The notes below the pieces were generated by a model. The model searched no databases. It saw only the letters and a list, made by a program, of their open reading frames with translations, and had not been told where the DNA came from. Positions 1 to 21,129 of a DNA stretch of 64,000 bases are shown here, one piece after another (the stretch's first letter is position 1; each line of letters starts with the position of its first letter). The DNA comes from Mactra quadrangularis (Eukaryota; Mollusca; Bivalvia; Venerida; Mactridae), in NCBI GenBank assembly GCA_025267735.1, contig CM046309.1, positions 56,922,319 to 56,986,318 of the forward strand, given 5' to 3'. The position numbers and the translations under genes were made by a program.

Positions 1-22
1 GTAAAATTACTTATTTAATATA

Positions 23-268
23 CAGTGCCCTCCATAAGTTTTTGGACAGTTGAAATTTGAAGAAAAACTGATTATGCATAATACAAGTAAATTAACTATC
101 AGTTGACCTTATTCATGTAACATTGTTTAAATCATATGTTAATAGTCTCATCAATGCTGACTTAAGAATTAGCTCAGATGACTCTTTCTTCCTTAAACTG
201 ATGAATAAAAGTTTAATCGGTTTATTTTGAAACCCAAGACTTTGTCCTAGAACTTTTGGAGGGCACTG
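23..268. mobile_element. Tc1/mariner-like MITE
   Basis: The element starts CAGTGCCCTCCATAAGTT and ends with the near reverse complement (AACTTTTGGAGGGCACTG), giving terminal inverted repeats of about 25 bp. It is flanked on both sides by TA (21-22 and 269-270), the target duplication of Tc1/mariner elements. No coding capacity is seen, so it is a non-autonomous copy. A related element lies at 62,593-62,856 and an end-only remnant near 24,450-24,475. Confidence 0.8.
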
Positions 269-346
269 TAGCTGGGCAAGTTGATAATTTTGATTTACTG
301 CATAACATCATGAATTGAGCTAGTCCTCAAAATTTAAGGTGCTCAG

Positions 347-827
347 TAGGGGTGTAACAATACGGTAAAAACCGTATTGCAATATATTGCAATATGCAAA
401 ACCTGTATTGCAATATATTGCAATACGAACCGGTTTTTGCGGAGACATGCAAATCTTGAATTATTATGCATGATCATCATCCTAATTGGATCAGCACAAC
501 ATGTATACATACATTTGTGTATTTTTCAAACGATCTTTTATTCAAATATTTGAATTACTAGAAAAATGCATGTTTTGAAACTGACTTTTGAAAATATTTT
601 CTCTCTCATTTGACTAAATGTTTAAACTTTTCAAGCACAATAAGATTATTTCAAGTTTTTAATACATTTTTACATTTATTAAAAACATTCAACTTTCAGA
701 CTATGATAAAACAAACAGTGTGACATATAACTTTAAAAGCCGGTTCAAGGAAAAACGAACCGGTTAAAAACTGTTAGAAATCGCATTGCAATATTAACCG
801 GTATATCGGTTAACCGTTACACCCCTA
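347..827. mobile_element. hAT-like MITE with 8-bp TSD
   Basis: The ends are TAGGGGTGTAAC and GTTACACCCCTA. The element is flanked by the exact 8-bp duplication gtgctcag at 339-346 and 828-835. TIR plus 8-bp TSD fits a non-autonomous hAT transposon. The interior has several CCGGTT/AACCGG and 'attgcaatat' motifs and no ORF. Confidence 0.85.
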
Positions 828-1911
828 GTGCTCAGTAAAACAATTTTAAAGCTATCAAATATTAACAGGAATTATTCTAAGCTTAATATTCCATTAGAAA
901 TGAAATTAAACATACAATTGTAATACGCTCTTTCAGCATGTAATAGTTACAATATCTTATTTAAAATTAAGTAGCTTTTTTAAAAAAAATTGGTTTCAAG
1001 TAACTTTCTACAATTTCACCCCTACTTCAACAAGATAATACAAAATTGACCAGTTTGTGAATGTTTTAAACTTTTTATTACAAAAAATTATACCTCATTT
1101 ACCAATAGCAAAATGCTAATCATTTTTTATTTGCAATGATATACCATAGCACATGTGCAAATTCATGAAAACACCGTACAAAAATTATCGACACATGAAA
1201 ACAGCAGAGATTTAACAACGTTTAGCAGAAGTTCAATGTTGACAGCAATAGACCATTTGTTCATTATATAAGCATGAAATAAAATCATCCTTCTTACCAG
1301 ATTTCACCTGTTTAAAGATGAGACATTCGGTTTTAAGCATATATTGATGACTCTGGGCCGATGGCAGACAAGCAACTTGGGCGAGGAATATAATTAAAAC
1401 CCTAAAACTTAAAACTAGTGAAATGAAAAATGAGTTGTAAGTTCTCATTTACTGATAATGATTTTCTTTCTTATTATGAAAGCACCTGCTCTAGATGTGA
1501 ATATATTATACTACAGTTTAAACCACCGAGTTAACTTTTGTGTCTTGTATGTTAAGAGTAGTCTCCCTTTACATATACACTGCATAGATACATGTGCTCT
1601 CAACAGTAAATGCCATGTATAATTATTGTATAACTGTACATCAAACTGGCTGGGAAACATTGACTATGAAAATCCACACGTACATCATAAATCAGAAGAT
1701 ATTCTATACTCAACCAATATGAAAGTTTTTTTTAAATCTATGTATGTGAGATTAAAAAAAGCATGACTGGATGAGTCAGTGCAAAACTAGTCTACATCCT
1801 TCTTTTTTTACATGCAATTAGACCAATTATGCATAGATCCCATCAATTTATTTCCATACACATGTATCATCAATACACAATGTCAAAGGGTGAATAAAAT
1901 ATGCAGTCTGA

Positions 1912-1975
1912 TCAAGACTCAAACCTGGAACCACTCTCTTATAAGGCAAGTGCTCTACCAACAGAGATTTCATGC
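1912..1975 (-). repeat. tRNA-derived SINE head fragment
   Basis: Read on the minus strand this shows pol III A-box-like (TTGGTAGAGCACTTGCC) and B-box-like (GGTTCCAGGTTTGAGTC) segments. No intact acceptor stem is visible, so I call it a SINE fragment and not a tRNA gene. Confidence 0.5.
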
Positions 1976-2564
1976 TGCTAACATGTTCTTCTCCCCATCA
2001 TGTGAAAAGGTAAGTACAGTGACAACAATAAGTTGTTGCCTATTCAACCACAGATTGTTACTCCACAGCTAAGCAACACATTTTCAGTTTTTGCATGTGA
2101 ACCTCTTGCACAAGCAAAACTTATATGATACATACTGTCAGGTTCCTTTTCCAGTCGAGTATATTTGATTGGTGGGGAAAGGGGTAAGAAGGAATAAGAA
2201 TAAAGCAACTTATTGATATACCATTTTATTAGTGTCCATTCGAAAAAAACTAAAAAACTCTTTTTTATGTTTAGACATTGAAATTTTTTCCCACTTCCTA
2301 GATAGGGTTACATGGATGTTGGTACTCTCCAATACATTGGTTCGAAAGATTCACTCGTTCACTTTCTACCTCTGCTAAAATACTACGTTCAAGCTGATAT
2401 TTCTATTTTTAGACAGAGTCACATAAACATTTAAATCGCATGACTGTCACATGGTTTTTAAAAATAGATGCAAAAAATTCTCACGCCTGTAATTTCAAAA
2501 TGTCGAAATGCAAAGATGTTTGACAGTTTTGCATTAGTTAGATAATGAAAAATTAACAAAAATG

Positions 2565-2891
2565 AAAGTAAACATTGATCTTTTTAAATGTGTATCTCTT
2601 ATCTTTTAACTGTAAACATAGAGCAACTTATTGAACTTAAATACAAAGTGTGGCCACGCTACATATGACGTCATTTGAGGTTGCATTCGTCACTAGTATG
2701 ATCATACCATATAACGTGTTGTTTACTTGTTCAACCAATGAAAATGCGTGTAAAGTTTTTCAGCTAAATTGAAATTTGGTAAACTTTCATTGGATGTTCA
2801 AAGGTTCATAGTAAAGGTCAATATCATAAATCGACACGTTTTAAGGCAGCAGGTAAATGTAATGTATTCACTGAGCTGCGAAGGGAGCGTA
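2565..2891 (+). repeat. Dispersed repeat family A, copy 1
   Basis: About 330 bp running from 'aaagtaaacattgatc' to 'gggagcgta', closely matched in reverse orientation at 10,511-10,840. Long blocks around 'tagtatgatcataccata' and 'gtaaaggtcaatatcataaa' are identical. Open frames across both copies give similar peptides, but these only reflect the repeat. No clear TIR or TSD was found, so the class is unknown. Confidence 0.75.
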
Positions 2892-3279
2892 GGATGTTGG
2901 ATTCATGAAGATCTAGCGGCCTACTGTCTACCCAAGTCCCTGGAACACTGGCAGCAGTTGACAAATAAACCATCCGGATTTGATAGATTGACTTCTTTTT
3001 TACAATTAGATACTTACATAAATGGCTGCAAGGTACTGTTTGATAACTATTCTTTTCAATTTTCACATTACAAATTCTAAAAATATCTGTATGTCAATCA
3101 TAAAGCATAATTCATAACTCCCTGCATAAACACAGATATCTATTTTTATATGCAACAAGTACAGAGGCATTCTATTGAATATTTATATACAGGAGATATC
3201 AAACAAATAATAAGTATTTAAATCAGCAGGGTTAATGCACACTCAACAGACAATTGAATAAAATTTAACAAATACCTAC

Positions 3280-13628
<10,349 letters not shown>

Positions 13629-13847
13629 TTGTACTGTACCAGGTCCAGTCCTGAAATAAATGAAAAATGAAGTTAGTGTCATATTAAAATTGTTACTTTA
13701 CTTCTTATATAGCACCTTAATGTTTACGTGGGCACAATGCAATACATAGCGACATGCTTAGGCAACTAAGCCCAGGTGTAATAATCCTGTTTATATTTGG
13801 TGTCAGTAGATCTGTCAGTAATTTCCCTTTTTAGTAGAATATGAGGA

Positions 13848-13984
13848 CAGTTTCCTAAGCATATTGTTAGCTAGCGCTTTTGTCCTCTGGTACCCATCTT
13901 ACACCTTTTAAAGTTCTTAGCATGTGATATCAAATCAAGTGTACCAGGGGATGAAGCGCTAGCTATTTGCTTAGGAAACTGGCC
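13848..13984. mobile_element. Foldback MITE family D (CAGTTTCCTAAGCA ends)
   Basis: The left arm cagtttcctaagcatattg...tagctagcgctt and the right arm aagcgctagctatttgcttaggaaactg are inverted copies of about 50 bp with a short centre. Related copies are at 58,590-58,812 and 61,984-62,105. Confidence 0.7.
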
Positions 13985-14324
13985 AAGAGTCAGTTTCTGT
14001 GATTTATCATTTAGACCTTCCGTGGGCAGGCTTCCCTATATATTACAATATTGACACAAATTTTCCAGTAAACCTACTTATAATGGACTTATTCACCAAA
14101 CATGATGGACATAATACAAGGTCCTTAAAAAATTGATAAAATAGAAGAGAAACATGATACCATATGGCATGTATGGGTCTGACTGGGTGTATTTATCATA
14201 ACATGACCATGGCAATGGTGGGACCATACCCAATATCAAATAATGGTAGCCCCTACGCTAATTTATATACATCATGGTTGGAAATTAATTATTTTCTTGA
14301 TCTATTTCAGTAATGATCACTTAC

Positions 14325-14600
14325 CTGATTTGTTCGTAAGTCAATAAAATGATCACAGCGTTCACAAAATTATTTTCACGTTTTGCATCACCCGGAAGTG
14401 TATTGCCGGAAAGTTTATTATGCGGCTTACTACATCCGATTTCAGTTCGCTGTGGTGGATATCGATTCAGTTAGAAGTGGTATCGATTTTTTCGTCGCGT
14501 TGTAAAACCTTCCTTATGAGCTGCCATTTTGAATTGGAGAGATCGTTTTCTTTGTTTTGGGGAATTTCTGCACTGAAAACTCGGTAATTTCATTAGATTC
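14325..14600. promoter_or_regulatory. Putative bidirectional promoter of YARS1 (-) and FLYWCH gene (+)
   Basis: YARS1 exon 1 (non-coding) ends at a minus-strand donor, GTAAGT, at 14,324; the divergent plus-strand gene starts somewhere before 15,132. Between them are two ETS-like motifs, CCGGAAGTG (14,392-14,400) and GCCGGAAAG (14,405-14,413), and no clear TATA box. A possible plus-strand first exon ends near 14,583 at 'actcg|gtaatt'. Head-to-head TATA-less promoters with ETS sites are common for housekeeping genes; transcription start sites are inferred. Confidence 0.55.
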
Positions 14601-15133
14601 TTAATTTTTGCACTTCAATTCGGATATGCAATTTCGGATATTTTGTCAATATTGCAGCATTGTTTTTGCTTTCTGTATTTTCTGCTTTATGTCAATTGTA
14701 TTTGATGTCTGCAGTGTTATAAGCATAATTTATGTTTTCATTGTAATAGGGAAATACATTTTGATCCAACTGTTTGTATGAGATCTCTTATGCTATACGT
14801 TGCCAGTGCAGTGCCAGTCCCTAGGCCTAGTTAGATTTAGTGACTATGTTGATTGTTGATTCTTTCTAGAAAACAAATAAAAATCCATTCAAATGGAAGG
14901 GTTTCTTTCTACTTACATTCATGGAAGGGTATAACTGCCCATGTACAGTCACTGCCTTTAAGTTTTTCAATCACCAATTATTGCAAAATAAGCATATTTT
15001 TTTAAGCACCAAATGCTTAATTGAGAAGAGATTTGTGTCCTTTTATAAAGACCACCCTGCTAGTAAGACCATTGGATTTGATGGTCCTAATTGGCATACT
15101 TTACTGTACAAGTTTTTTTTGTATATTTCAGCG

Positions 15134-18100
15134 ATGGATATATTGGAAAGACATGATATTGATAAACAGATGGAATCTATGAAGAATGATTCAACACAAC
15201 AATGTTTTCTACGATGTTTTCTTAAATATGAAATCCAAACATTGGTATGCTCATCGCTATACTTATAACACCCTATCTAAAATTCAAGGCTTTCAAGCTA
15301 AGACAGCAATTGATTTATTATCTAAGGCAAAATATTAAGATATTTCGCCATCTTTGGCTGCCCTTACAAGAAGTTCTATATCGAAGTGAATTTTCCCCCA
15401 GATGTTGTTCCAGGGTGATTAACATGAACATGTCATCATGAATTGTTATGAAATAGAAGGAAAAGTTAAGTGCCAAAGCTGTGATCAAACCTATGACCTT
15501 CTGTATGCAAGTCAGAGGCTCTCCAAACTGTGCTAATCTGGCTGATAATATAATGCACAAATAATAAACAAAATACTTTATATACAGCTCTGCTTCAGCA
15601 ATATTTTAGCATTACCATAAATTGATGAAAGTTAACAAACAAATTTTATAGCAGTCTACATAATTCTTAGTGGACTTTTATGACGTCTGTTCATAAAATA
15701 TCTTAAACAAGATAAACAATATTCATACAATAAACTTGCAAACTTTAAAATCAATTAAAATATGTAATTCTATTGTACATATTCTTGTAGTTACAAAGAT
15801 TGGCTGAGATAGGTGAAGAGAGTGTTGTGGTCACAGCTAATGTTATGGATGGATCACAGACGGTATTAGCATCACAACATGGGGAACAATTTCTACAAGA
15901 GAAAGTGGTTACACATTTCATGGAACATTTTATCAAATATTTATATAAAGGTATTATTGTATTAAATTGTTACATGATGAAGTCAACCTTCTAGTTGTAT
16001 CAAGTTAAGGCAGTTTCAAAGCTAAGACTTTCACTCTTTCCATTTATTATGGAATTATTACATTTGTATTATAATTATTCTAAAGCAGAAAAGCAGGGCA
16101 CTACAACCTGCCCTCTTTTATTCACTTATTTTAACCCTGCTGATTTAAATACTCAACACAGTTCTTCTGTACTCACAATTGATAAAAATAGAAATCCATA
16201 TTTATGTACAGGAATTATCAATATAATACGTAGTATTTAAATCAGCTGGGTTAATGTATACGCCACTTACCATTAAATAAATTTAACTATACAGATAAGT
16301 TCACAAAATAATGTACATACTGTATAACCTGCATTAAGCAGCCAGTGAGGGAAGTGACTAGATTGACACGTCTGGACCATTATACAATGATGATGACACT
16401 CAAGTCAATTCTAAAATTTGATTGGTTGTGAGTGTGACCACATAATACAGGTAAATTGGTGAATTTGTTAGAAAATAGGTGACAACTGGCCACAGACAGC
16501 AGGTGGCTGCTTATTACAGGTTAAAATATATTGATTTTCGCTGTGAGGAAGCCAGATTGGCCACTTACAGCAGGTGGCTGCATATAACAGGTGGCTGTTA
16601 ATGCAGGTTATACTGTATATTCTTATTCGTTGTTTTTCTTTCAGCTGAAGGTCACTTTCTACAGACCAGTTATAACAACACAGATGATTGTTGTGTAAAT
16701 ACATCGGATGATAGTTTATCAGATAAAACCAAGGAGAAACCGGAGACATTTATGCACATGAAGAAACACCAGATTGAACAGTATAATAGAGACATTGATC
16801 CCGGCGATAAAGCTATCGAAGATGAAGTTTCCAAACTCGTTAAAAATATTCTTAAGGAAGGCAAAGAGAAGGAAAAGTTACGGAGTGATCCACCGGTACC
16901 CTTTAAACGGAAAAGACGAATGTCGTCATTAAATAATTCCGATATGTCAGGTGTCGTTGGATCCCCTGCGCAAAAATCTGTGGCGGAAATGTTTCCGACC
17001 CTTGTGCCAATGTTGTCCCGTACTTCCAGCTTTAGTGATTTTAATTCTTGTCAAGTCGGGGAGAGCAGTAATAAAAGAGATCGCCTTGAACAAGAAATTA
17101 TGTTGATAAAATCGGAACCTGACGATGACGGTGAATATGGTGGCGTTAAAAATAGCATTACTGATAATGGTGAAAACAGTGCGGGTAGGTTAGACTTTCT
17201 AAGGCAATCAATTTCTACTCAAAATAGTGAAAGTAGTATGACTGACAATAATTGCAATCAAGATGGTACTTGGGAGGTAAGTGGAGGTTCATCGAATATT
17301 GGTAAGGGAACGTCACAAGGTTGTCAAACGAGCGAGAAAAGTGAAGTCAGTGATGAGGACATTGATCTGCCATTTGTTGAACCTTATTATCAAGACAGAG
17401 AACAGTGTGTACAGAAAGTTAAACTAACACCAGAAGAAATGGGTTCTCAAATAAAACTAGAGTCTACAGTTGTATCAGGTAATTCATTGCTTTCTTTCAT
17501 ACTCCGTAGTCAGAGTAGGTTTTTCTGTTGAATTATCTCCCTTTAACTGCAAATTTTCTAATTTTGTTCATGGTTTATTGTGAAATGTGGTGTAATTCTA
17601 TGAAAGTATACTATAAATATATCATAACAATATAGTTTCATAGGTAGATCTAGGGGGAGGTGGAATTTTCAAAATGTACCTGTTCATTAGTGTATTTCTT
17701 GACTGTAAGTCATTTTTAAGTAGCTTGAAGCAATTTTTCTCAGTGCTTAACATATATTTAATGGTTATATAGTTTTTATTATTAATATGTAGCATTAATT
17801 ATTTCAAAATGTGAGTGTGTTTTGAAAGTTTTGGACCCCCCCCCCCCTAAAAAAAAAAGGATCTGCCCCTGTTACATTCTTAAAATCATTATTGTAGTGA
17901 AAATGGAACTTCAAAATGACATCATCTTAATATATGAATGACGTTATCTTGGAGGAAAAATGACGTTGCTTTACCGTTTTTTCCTACGCTATTTTGGGAC
18001 CCTTATCCCCTCCCAACCCCAAAAATGTATGTTTTCCCCTTCCTTTAAGTAAAACTCCCAGGCCCTTTAAATTTTGTACTATTTATTTTTTTATTTTTGC

Positions 18101-18465
18101 CATTTCCTTCTTTATCATTGAGAAATCTCTTAAAATTCTGAAGACAGAAAACTTCCCTTAAAACTGTAACACTGTTGATGGATATAATCTAAAGCACTGA
18201 AAATTTAGGACTTAGTTTTCCACCTATTTTATTTCTGTCCCTATTTTTATTTTCAGGTCTAACATGTTTTAAACAATCCAAAAAGAAATCTAATATATTT
18301 AATTTAGTAATGAATGGTTATTCCTACATCAGAGACAAACAAGGTAGCGGAGGGACCATATACTGGAAGTGTGGAAGGGCCGGATGTAAGGGTCGTGTCA
18401 TACAACGGGACCAAGAACTGATTATATCCCAGAGACACAGTCATACTCCTACGACAATAGTATGA
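15134..18465 (+). CDS. FLYWCH zinc-finger protein, putative nuclear regulator
   Basis: Four coding exons join in frame (15134-15244, 15791-15950, 16645-17478, 18257-18465; 1,314 nt, 437 residues), all with AG|...|GT borders. The start ATG follows an acceptor at 15,131, so upstream exon(s) are non-coding. The last exon encodes a single FLYWCH finger (about 382-432): F-N-L-V-M-N-G-Y-S-Y, then YWKC, GCKGR and the closing HSH, giving the C-C-H-H zinc ligands. The middle is acidic, Ser-rich and probably disordered, with a KRKRR nuclear-localisation motif (178-182) and two SUMO consensus sites, IKSE (245-248) and IKLE (360-363). The N-terminal 125 residues are not recognised. FLYWCH fingers occur in DNA-binding proteins and in Mutator-type transposases; no transposase domain is seen here, so a host transcriptional regulator is inferred. 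The exact orthologue is unclear. Confidence 0.85.
15478..15546 (-). repeat. tRNA-derived SINE fragment
   Basis: The minus strand shows A-box-like TTAGCACAGTTTGGAGAGC and B-box-like GGTTTGATCAC segments, within the first coding intron of the FLYWCH gene. Degenerate; not a functional tRNA. Confidence 0.45.
16118..16290. mobile_element. Foldback MITE family B, complete copy
   Basis: The left arm ttaaccctgctgatttaaatact and the right arm agtatttaaatcagctgggttaatg are inverted copies around a short centre, within the FLYWCH gene intron 15,951-16,644. This is one of the clearest uninterrupted copies of the family. Confidence 0.7.
17640..17875 (+). repeat. Dispersed repeat family E, copy 1
   Basis: Shares 'tgtatttcttgactgtaagtc', 'aagtagcttgaagca' and a poly-C 'ttttggaccccccccc' block with 33,680-33,960 and, inverted, 47,010-47,272. 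The ends resemble 'ggatcc/ggatct' inverted repeats. Probably a MITE; it lies in the last intron of the FLYWCH gene. Confidence 0.6.
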
Positions 18466-18474
18466 AAATCTAAA

Positions 18475-18597
18475 AATAGAATATAAAGAGAAGGCATTCT
18501 TTCTTATGTGACAGGAGCCAGTTACATGCCTCAATAATATAAAGAGAAACAGGGCCTTCTTTCCTATGTAACAGGAGTCAGTTTCACGCCTCATTCT
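18475..18597 (+). repeat. Two-unit tandem repeat in 3' UTR
   Basis: Two units of about 60 bp, each 'aatataaagagaa..ttctttc.tatgt.acaggag.cagtt', lie just after the FLYWCH stop codon at 18,463-18,465. Confidence 0.7.
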
Positions 18598-18620
18598 CCT
18601 TTGATGTTTTTTTCAAGCAG

Positions 18621-18626
18621 AATAAA
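18621..18626 (+). terminator. Candidate polyadenylation signal of the FLYWCH gene
   Basis: A canonical AATAAA about 155 bp after the TGA at 18,463-18,465. A plausible end of the 3' UTR; other A-rich sites exist nearby. Confidence 0.45.
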
Positions 18627-18653
18627 TTTGTTATCACTGGATGTGTAGTGCGT

Positions 18654-18897
18654 AAAGTTTGACCCCAATCTGACCTTTCACATTTGCATCTAATAATTAT
18701 CTACACATATCCCAACAAAAGTCAGTACCACACCTATTCTACACTTCGGACAGCGATTGTAAAATTATAGAAGTATATTAATGTGTTAAATTTCAACACA
18801 TAATCCTCACAGCCACGGTGTAATTGAACATTAACACTACATTCGTATTCAATGTAATGAATATTCTTGCATAAAGGTCAGGTCGGGGTCAAACTTT
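18654..18897. mobile_element. MITE with AAAGTTTGACCCC inverted ends
   Basis: The 5' end AAAGTTTGACCCCAATCTG and the 3' end GGTCGGGGTCAAACTTT are inverted repeats of about 25 bp with few mismatches. 244 bp with no ORF. It lies directly downstream of the FLYWCH gene. Confidence 0.7.
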
Positions 18898-19557
18898 TCA
18901 CTCAATACCTGTGTAAAATGATGTTGAAATTAAAATGTAGTACAAAGAACAAAAGGATTTAATCTGAGTTGCATACTTTTCAGCAATAATTGTGTTCAAA
19001 TAACTTAGTTTTGCATGGATGCATCCGGAACAAATGAACTTAATTTGGCTGAAAAAGCTCACAAATTTTATTTCTGAGTAGAATTATTGGCTATGTTAGC
19101 AGTTCTTATTATTGTCAAGTACAAGGTTACGATATACATTTATTGATGCCTCATAGTATTGGTATTTTGTACAGCTTCACAAAGCCTTGCCAAGTTGATG
19201 CCAAGTTTTTTCAATAGGGCCATTATGTTATTAATGAAATCGATGGTGAGTATAGTAGTATTTTATTGGGTGTTTAAATCACTGGACTTAATATATGCCG
19301 CAGCGTCACTGACAGTTGAATAAAATTTAACAATAACTCTAGGAGTACATGAGTGATCTTTAAGTTGCAGTGTAAACATGTTTATTATATGCTTTCCAAT
19401 GGAATACCGGGCTTTATCAGTGAAATAAAAATCGATATTCCACTGTTTTGATACAATGAAAATAAATTAGCTATTTTTCACTGTTTGGATGCGTTGTTCT
19501 GATGACATATCATACTTAAACTTTAAAAAAGCCAGTTTGAAGCATATAATAAATAGA

Positions 19558-20010
19558 ACACTTGTTTACTTCAGTGTAAGATCCATTTATTACACTCGTG
19601 AGCTAATGATATTATATTTTCACTCATGGCTATGCCACTCGTGAAAATATTTCATCCTTAGCTCACTTGTGAAATAGAAATCGATCTTACACCGATATAA
19701 ACAAATATCCTCTATACCATAAATTCTGTACATATATGTTTTATCCATGCAGGTCATGACTTTGAACATGAACTATTGTTTACTGTATTACTTACATATT
19801 GTATTTGTTAAGGAATTTATTTATAAATAAACTACAGGAACTCAATCTTTGAAGTGTTTATCATACTTGTGTAGTTCGTTTTTTTCTCAACTGTCAAAGC
19901 ATGAATGATTTCACAGTGACTTTGTGTTCTTTGTCTAACACTCGTGATATTGTGTACTGAATCACCGTGAACATTTTCGAACTTTGACAGTTAAGAAAAA
20001 TGAACTATAT
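19558..20010. repeat. Two adjacent foldback repeats
   Basis: The first (19,558-19,712) pairs 'cttgtttacttcagtgtaagatc' with 'gatcttacaccgatataaacaaa' and holds inner 'gtgagctaa/ttagctcac' arms. The second (about 19,875-20,010) pairs 'ttctcaactgtcaaag' with 'ctttgacagttaagaaa'. A half-arm of the second family occurs near 36,300. Probably non-autonomous DNA elements; no TSD was assigned. Confidence 0.55.
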
Positions 20011-20303
20011 CAACTGATGTTTATAATATGTGGGCATTTAGAAAAACTGCCAACCAATCAAGCAGCATATGTGACCGGTATCATATTGATAATCTACTTG
20101 CCTGAACTTAAGACAAGTTAAAATTTATTCAGATGAGAAAATTGCCAATATTACATGTAGATAGTCATGGCAGCTGATAAAAAATTGTTCAATCCTATGT
20201 AAAAACAAATCCATCGTCGGTTATCCCATGATTCATTACTCCGCTATGCTGTGTTTACTGTGGACCATTTGGTTAGGAAAATCTCGTAATCATGAATAAC
20301 AAG

Positions 20304-20556
20304 TAAATCTGTGAGCTAATGCTCACTAGTGATACCCCCGCCAAAATCTAAAAATAAGCGACAAACAGGAAGTAGATGAGCAAGGAGCATGAAATCGCTT
20401 TACACCATATGGGACTATAGGATGAAGCAATATGCAAAGTATTAGGCTGCTACATGATATAGTTGCTGAGAAAACTGCGACGGAAATTTTGTAATGGACG
20501 GACGCACGGACAAGGGTAAAACAGTATACCCCCCTCTTCTTCGAAGCGGGGGTATA
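20304..20556 (+). mobile_element. Helitron-like short element F, copy 1
   Basis: Begins 'aagtaaatctgtgagctaa' and carries inverted ATACCCCCGC (20,332-20,341) and GCGGGGGTAT (20,546-20,555). A ggacgg-type repeat precedes the right end. The copy at 30,360-30,631 is nearly identical over long blocks, suggesting recent spread. Class inferred from subterminal inverted repeats and the lack of true TIR/TSD. Confidence 0.65.
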
Positions 20557-21129
20557 ATTAATGAGGCAGTTTTATTGGTTCCACAAGAAAACCACTGCCG
20601 AAAACTTGCCAATGAAATTACGCAACCATTTTTTGAAAATAAACATGTGCGTAGGTTTCTAATTTAAGTAAGAAAAACCCAGTAGGATGTCATTGTTATT
20701 GAAGAGTATTTAATTGAATTGCGATTTCATTGGAAGAAGAGTGGTCACCTCTGCCACATGCATATTTATGAAAACAAGATTTTGCCAGTCAAATTGCCCA
20801 CGGTCATATGGAGTGTGACGGAAGAAAGAACTGTGGTTGCCAACGATGAAACTAATCAGGCTGGTGCTAAAAGAAATTAGGGCAATTAATTCCAAGACTT
20901 AACAAAGAGTATATAAAAAATAAGACAATTTGTGTTGTCATAGCATTTTTATGTAAAATAATGTAAAAAATACAATTCTAAACCAATATATAACATACAC
21001 TAAATACATACAAAAATACAATATGGTTAATACAATGTAAAAACATCAGCTGAACACTTTAGTCAAAACAACAAAAATCACAAACTTTGGTGCGTAAATT
21101 TAGTGCATAATTATAATAATACATATTTT

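Noticed and set aside
2281..2330. Possible last YARS1 exon on the minus strand (a KWEK-like reading after a TAG)
   Set aside because: The following residues do not match the YARS1 C-terminus and no compatible donor or stop context was found; the terminal exons are more likely left of the window.
2769..3080. ORFs at 2,769-3,080 (+) and 10,446-10,634 (-) with similar peptides
   Set aside because: They coincide with two inverted copies of a dispersed repeat; similarity comes from the repeat and no domain is seen.
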